From Amaurobius ferox (lineage: Eukaryota > Arthropoda > Arachnida > Araneae > Amaurobiidae), in assembly GCA_951213105.1 (NCBI GenBank), contig OX578149.1, positions 5,133,818-5,197,817 on the forward strand: a stretch of 64,000 bases of DNA, given 5' to 3'. Made by a program: the position numbers and the translations under genes. Shown here piece after piece: positions 58,290 to 64,000 of this stretch. The notes below the pieces were generated by a model. It saw nothing but the letters and a program-made list of their open reading frames with translations, ran no database searches and was not told the DNA's origin. Numbering within the stretch: the stretch's first letter is position 1; every line of letters starts with the position of its first letter.

Positions 58290-58400
58290 TTTAAGTGGGC
58301 TCATTTCTAGTCTATCTACAAAATTTCATGAAATTCGATGTAGCCGTTCTCCTGTGATGATGAAACAAACAAACCGACAGATAGATTTGCAATTTTATTT
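58290..58400 (-). mobile_element. Family E core fragment
   Basis: Minus strand: 'ctgtcggtttgtttgtttca', 'tcatcacaggagaacggcta', 'catcgaatttcatgaaattt', matching the family E core at 3480-3545. About 110 bp only. Confidence 0.6.
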
Positions 58401-58994
58401 ACAAAGATTCTATCACTTATTTACATGTCCAAGAAAAATCATGGAAATCTTTGAAGTGTTGTGCCCCAAAAAGTTTAAATATACTTAAATCACATCTCAG
58501 ACATCCATGAGGGTATCTGGAATCTAGGGTAGGGAACCTGATTGTTAATCTCTCCTCAATGGTTTCTTCATTAGATAACAGATATGGGGAGTTGTTTCGT
58601 TCGTCCCCACTTGAGGAAGATTAATCAAATTGACTTCGGGAGTCCTTTTGTTGCTCCCACTCCAAATTATATTACGTGATAGCAAACTAAATTCCAAAAG
58701 TCAACAGACCCAAAATTTCTGTGAACATTCTAAAAGTTTTGTATTACTATTGATTACATTTGATTTTTTTTTTCTTTTTAGAAAAATTGGATATTCCTTA
58801 AGGATTTTTAATCCATCAATTATATCTATATTTTTATCAACAAAATGTTTGTGAAGATTTTGATATACCGTGAAACTGTCATGGTCCGATATTTAAAAAT
58901 ATTTTGTCACTAACAGTCAATCTGAAGCACCTTAAATGTTCATGAATTCGAAGCCAAAAATTCTCTTCTATCTTCAAATTTCATAAGATGCTTT

Positions 58995-60267
58995 TTAACA
59001 CTTTACAACAAAGTTGAAAAGTGTTTATGACTTTGTTCATTCTGTCTGTCTGTCTGTCCGTTAGCATGATAATTGCCGTAAAAATGACTTAATCAAAATG
59101 AAATTTTACTATGTTGTTCAGACGGTCTGTAGAACCTATGGGAATATAAATGAATAATATCACCCAATTAGTTTCGGATTGAACCCGGGTTGAAAAAATG
59201 AAATAAATTGAACCCTATGGGACCTAATTTTTCAAACATTTTTTAAGCGGATTTAAAATTCACAAATTGCTTCGAAAATTTTAGGTAACATTCAAATTGT
59301 TCCATAAAATACATAAAAAAATAAATTCAGCGAAATATATTCAGTAGTTTTTCAAATAAAAATTAAAATAATAATTACACCTCTTATATGAAGCGATCAT
59401 GTGACCATGATATCAAAAGATCACGTGACCCACTTCAAAATGAAATATGGCATCCATCTTGTCTCAAAATCGTGATTTTTAAAGTTCTTTTTAATTCATA
59501 TTGAGTGTTGTATCCGTCCTAAAACCACTTTATTTTTTCTTAAATTCTGTGCATCTACATACTGAAACAACACAATTACAATATATTTGAGTTTAAATGA
59601 TCATCCAAATTTGATTATTTTTATAACGAAGCCTATTTTTCACTTACGTAAAATGTAAACAGCAAAATATGCAGAATGAGTTGTATAAAAATTGCGGTAC
59701 TTTTTTAACGCAAAATTATTTAGCTCATGGAGTCTGCATAGCTGATATGAATGAAATATTCATTGATTTTATAGAGAAAAGGACGATTTTTTTCGATGAC
59801 GTTTTAGGCATAGAGTTTAATTACTTGTAGCTCCATGGTCTTAATTTTTAAATAAAATAAATTATTATAGTACTGTGATGAATGAAATGCTACTTTTATA
59901 GAGAGAGCCAGGCGTGTTATTTTTTCTATGACGTCATTTGAATTAATTTCAGTTGTTTTCGATAAAGTTTTCAAATATAATAAATTATCGTAGTATTATG
60001 ATAATTTTAAAAATATTACCAAGGAATGTATCGCATTTTAGAGATGTTTAAACCAGGCAATTTATATTTCAATGCCGTCATTTGAATGAAGCTCATTTTT
60101 TTCGATGAAGGTTAAAGTTTTCAAATAAAATAAATTAATGTAGTATTGTGATAAGTTTTAAAATATTACCGAGGAATGTATTGCATTTTAGAGATGTTTA
60201 AATAAAATTACATTGAAGTTGGAAAGTGTTTCATAATCAATGCTTTAAGCATGATTGATCTTTCTTG
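58995..60267 (+). mobile_element. Family A element, copy 7
   Basis: Head 'ttaacactttacaacaaagt', (TCTG)n at 59041-59059, core 'gataattgccgtaaaaatga', terminal repeat unit about twice (59900-60040, 60040-60200), tail 'gcatgattgatctttcttg'. Close to full length (1.27 kb). Confidence 0.78.
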
Positions 60268-60333
60268 TAAATTTATATTCAATGTTGTTCAATTTCATCC
60301 GAACAAATGAGATGCGCTACTTTTACTCGTCAG

Positions 60334-60443
60334 ATCAAGATTGGCAACTGTTGCTAGAACAGCAGAACAGACTGACACGAGAAAAGGGATTGTCAACCGC
60401 GAGAGGAAAAAAAGATAAAAAAAATCCTTGGAAGAGGGGATGA
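60334..60443 (+). other. Candidate terminal coding exon, unidentified
   Basis: 'gctacttttactcgtcag' ends at 60333 as a good acceptor. The following frame reads DQDWQLLLEQQNRLTREKGL and on through a Lys-rich end to NPWKRG and a TGA at 60441-60443; AATAAA lies at 60463-60468. It immediately follows family A copy 7 and is single-copy in the window. Composition looks like a charged protein C-terminus. No family recognised. Confidence 0.3.
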
Positions 60444-60606
60444 GAAGACGTTAGGAAATCTGAATAAATGAATTTTAATATTTTAAATACGATAAATACT
60501 ATAAAGAAATTAAACATCCAAGAAAAGATTCAAATCATTTCAGTGCTACGCATATAATTGTCCTAAAATTATGAAAAAGGTAACTAACCGTAATACCAAG
60601 AAAAAT

Positions 60607-61205
60607 TAACTGCAGTGTTGCCCCACTCGACTTTCTCATATCAAAATCCAAGTTTTAAGTAGCTTTCCAAAGCCCTCAAAAACAAATTTTTTTTTAAATG
60701 GCTATCGTGGGTTCAACTGATTCCAGTTATAACGTGTTACCCTTCACTTTAAAGAGCCTGAAAAAAGCGTTCGATTAACACCATACTTGACAATGTATCC
60801 CTGGAGCCCGGAGAAGGAGTCTCGTCGGAAACAAAAGAAAATGGATCGCGGTCATTTGAAGAACAATGATTGAAACTATTAAGTTTCGTGATCACTGAAT
60901 AAACCCTTTTCATGCGTGAGTACGTGTCACATTTTGTCTTATGTTGTCATGTTAAAAAAATATATATAATTTCGATTCCATTTTGAAGTTTCGTTTGAAT
61001 CGAATTCTAGATTTTTGGATACCAAAAACGGATGTACATTTCGTGAAAATAGATTAATATGTGTGGCCGCTATCGTGTACACAAGAAATCGACCGCAGGC
61101 AGACAGACATCACTCCAAAAACAGTCAAAACAGGTTCGAGAGGACTTGAAACAAACATTGGTATCCAAAATTTCGAATTCAAAAATTTTCGTGAAAATAC
61201 TACTT
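60607..61205 (-). mobile_element. Family D element, copy 5
   Basis: Tail 'gttgccccactcgactttct', body 'aacgtgttacccttcacttt', 'cgtgaaaatagattaatatg', 'cacaagaaatcgaccgcagg', short (CAGA) at 61098-61108, 'caaaacaggttcgagaggac', ending 'aattttcgtgaaaatactac' without the palindromic head. Overlapping open frames on both strands are artefacts. Confidence 0.6.
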
Positions 61206-61794
61206 CTTTTAAGTAAAAATGGCCGAGATTTAAACGATGCACAAAACAAGAAAAATATAAAGTGGAAGCGAGGATTCACCTACTTGAAACTGATTTTAGA
61301 TTATTTTAAACTTGAAAACTTGAGAACTTTAAACTTGAGAACTTGAAAATGAATCGAGCTGAGAATATTTTAAACGAATGTCTCGCAATTCAACGAACGA
61401 AACGAACGTGTAGGATTTCAGTCCTCGACGTGCTCCGGAATTCGATAACGAATTCGTCAAAGATGTTGAACGGAAATCCAGACACGGAGAGATAACGGAA
61501 AAGGAATAGAAATGTGTGCAGGTAAAAATGGGTATGTGTGTAGGTCCTAGCAAAAAGTCGGGCTTTGAATAGACTCGCGGTTGTGAAATAAGCGACATGC
61601 GAAGAGCTTCAAATTAAAACTTGATGTAACGAATAATTACGAAATTAGAAGTATAAAAGATTCATTTGAAGATCCTACATAGAAAAGAGCCTATATAAAG
61701 TTTTTAGAATTTGAATATTAAATGAAGCGCATTAAAATACGGGAAAACAACGAAATCAAGAAAACAAATTTTGTGGTGCTCATTAAAGAGATAA

Positions 61795-62767
61795 TGCATT
61801 AACTTATTACTTTTTAAATATAAATTATATTTCTTTGGATTGAATTATTGTTCTTAATGGAAGCGATCGTGAATGGCATAGTTCTTACATTGCAGCGTGG
61901 CCGCATTATAATCCGCCATTATTGTTTTGCACGAGTTCCTAAAATATAATCATTGATTAACATACTACACATTGAATTCTTAACTTTTAAAATAAACATT
62001 ATTTATTTGCATATATTATTGTGAAGATTAAAATCCCATTGATCTTATTAAACTTTTAAGGAGGAGAAAATGCACGTGTGAGGCCAGGTTTTTATATTAT
62101 TCCCAAATTCAAGTATCTGACCTAATATATATGTAGATCTGCCAATACCTCTGTTGGTCGTTCTGTTGTTCGTCATGTTTGGAATATCGGTCGTTGATTT
62201 TTCTGATATTTTCAGGTCAGTTTTCTCTTTTTTCATGCACTCTCAAATTTTAACATAACCACTACACATTCTTATATCTCAACGCTTCTGCATCGTCATT
62301 GCATATGAAACGCTCTCTTGGACATTCATTGCCTAAATATCTACGTTACAGGACAGTGATTCTTGTTGACTGCTCTCTCTCGCTTCTGGACTTTAATTTG
62401 TTTTATAAAACACACTCTTGGACAGTCTGAACCCCAGCCTGAATTAATCTTGAATTCTCTCCTCGTTGCCACATCATTTTGCCTGAGATCCAGATACGCC
62501 CTCCGTATCAATATTGGTTTCTCCTCAGTGCGATGTAGCATAACTGCTTGACTGGCTACTTTATTATCCAATGATACCTGGTTTAAGTCTTGGCCCAAAG
62601 TAGATTTTTGTCCCAACCACACTTGCAATTTATGTGAACTGAATTTATTGGGGTCATGACCTTCCGGTCCAAGACTGTCATAAAATGGCGCCTACCAGTC
62701 TGCGCTTTGTTTCATTGTACATAGCCGTATAAATCTCAAAACTGCATAATTGCCTCCTGTTCTCACA
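61795..62767. mobile_element. Family H dispersed repeat, copy 2 (LTR-like)
   Basis: Collinear with 35893-36855 over its whole length. Starts 'tgcattaacttattactttt' and ends 'cctcctgttctcaca', i.e. TG..CA. A 95-codon minus-strand frame (62341-62628) is open in this copy but broken in the other, so it is not evidence of a gene. Confidence 0.55.
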
Positions 62768-62769
62768 CA

Positions 62770-63455
62770 TTTAAATAGCAGAAACGTATTTAATATACAG
62801 GAGCACCTTTAAATCCCAAGGGCACACTCTTGAATGAGCTGTTTTGTGCAAAGTGTAGTGAGCATGCTCAGTCTGAAATGGGAGTTTCGATCTGTTACAG
62901 TTCGTTGTAATAACCGAAATTGTGATTCTGCTAATTTGCTTGCTATTTCACGTATGTACGCAAATTTTCATCTTCCTGCCTAAATTCAGCCAAATGTTGA
63001 TTTCGCTTCATCAGGAATGGAGAATGAACTTTGCTTCGCTCGTCCATAACTATTTCAAATGTTTGATTAGAACTTGGAAGTAGGATCTAGCTGAGACTAT
63101 TTTAAAAGCATTTCTAAAAGCATATCATGCAAAAGCTCCTTGTTTGGAGACATTCGTGGGAATACCGAAAAATGAATACTTACGGAAATACCGACCCAAT
63201 AAAATATCCTCCAAAATAGATCGGTGATAGATGGACCGCGAAATAGAAAAATGGGACTACGTGCCAAAGAAAATGGTCTGCCGAATAAAACAGAAAGCGA
63301 TAGTAAAATGTCCCAAACATTTCATCCTTTAAGGCACCGAGGGGGGACATGAAAAGTGAATTATTGTGCGATTTTTTTAAACAGAGTTTAGAGCAGATTA
63401 TTTTAATGCGAAGAGATATGCTATGATGTATGTATTATACTCGTATTTTAAATCT
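62770..63455. other. Unassigned sequence
   Basis: No repeat family or gene assigned. Confidence 0.3.
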
Positions 63456-63458
63456 AAA

Positions 63459-64000
63459 ATTCTGATGTGAGCAGCACATGACTTTCCCTACACACTCGAA
63501 CTCTCTTAATTTTTTCAATAATTCATTGTCTTGAATGTCACCCAATAACACGCATCATTATTTGAAATGACACTGAATTGCCGCTTTTAATCCAATTTTT
63601 GTTTTCATTGGGTGACTGGGCGTAATTTCACTGGTCGTAATTTGAAATTCGTAATTTCGCGTAGTGCACATGTGAAAAATGAAAAACTAAAATATATCGA
63701 AAATTGCTAGTGCTCGAGTTATGGGAGGTTGGTCTTATTATTTTCATAATCAAAAATGACGAATAAAACAAACATTTAATGGATACATTTGGGGATGCGC
63801 AATCTTTTAGATTTGGCCGATTTTTGCGGGGCCATTCCGTAAAAACGAGGGAGGTTCTTTTATCCCGAATAGTACCGAAATCTAATCATTACGAGTGTTA
63901 CCCATAAGTGACCTACCTATAAAATTTTATGGAATTGGGTCCATTAGTTTTTGAGTGAGAGTAGATATACACATTACACAGACAGACCCACACAGACGTT
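63459..64000 (-). mobile_element. Family B element, copy 8 (right part outside the window)
   Basis: Tail 'aaaattctgatgtgagcagc' and 'acatgactttccctacac', then 'tttgttttcattgggtgact', 'gctcgagttatgggaggttg', core on the minus strand 'ctaatggacccaattccata' with 'aaattttataggtaggtc', and the start of the microsatellite 'cacagacagacccacacaga' at the window end. Confidence 0.72.

Noticed and set aside
62341..62628. 95-codon frame in family H copy 2
   Set aside because: The collinear copy at 35893-36855 has frame-breaking changes, so no sign of selection for protein.
1..64000. CRISPR array, bacterial operons or ribosome binding sites
   Set aside because: None present. The regular repeats are eukaryotic microsatellites, SINEs and transposons; gene density and composition are not bacterial.

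Overview
Eukaryotic, AT-rich, intergenic or intronic DNA, most likely from an arthropod. The full-length 5S rRNA copy at 40789-40906 has the arthropod form (5' GCCAAC, internal CACCGGTTCTCGT, TGGGTGACC). The repeat mix (P element, hAT, tRNA-derived SINEs, many Helitron-like microsatellite elements) fits a large arthropod genome; a spider or other chelicerate is my guess only. I see no intact host gene. Almost every short open frame lies inside a repeat.
Layout: 1-5640 holds Helitron-like families C, A, E and D and a 120-bp tandem repeat. 5640-12500 holds a SINE-like unit, family A, a recent 419-bp tandem duplication (family F) and a cluster of three tRNA-derived SINEs. 12500-20120 holds B and C elements, including a B element split by a C element and a pair of inverted C copies of about 0.9 kb each, then an A element carrying a nested SINE. 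20860-21570 is a decayed minus-strand coding-like stretch of unknown origin. 24697-26827 is a complete-ended but internally damaged P element (32-bp terminal inverted repeats, target duplication, THAP/P transposase remnant). 27000-39000 is mostly old A, D and H repeats plus SINEs. 39921-41078 is a hAT-type element with further layers inside it: a 58-bp mini-retroposon, and a foldback palindrome split by a 5S/tRNA chimeric SINE. 41100-56000 is AT-rich, with an A element split by a B element, several foldback palindromes and a 339-bp duplication. 56000-64000 holds a SINE, a 221-bp hAT MITE, A, D and H repeats and the edge of a B element.
Families A to G (my working names) share a plan: a palindromic end, a TGTC or TG/AC microsatellite, then a degenerate core resembling 'gaccgaatttnatnaaatttg' and often 'gttctcgagatatt'. 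This is the plan of Helentron-associated (HINE/DINE-1-like) non-autonomous elements. They dominate the window. Three enzyme classes therefore shaped it: rolling-circle-like elements (A-G), cut-and-paste elements (P, hAT), and LINE-driven retroposition (SINEs and a 57-58-bp unit, with 10-16-bp target duplications).
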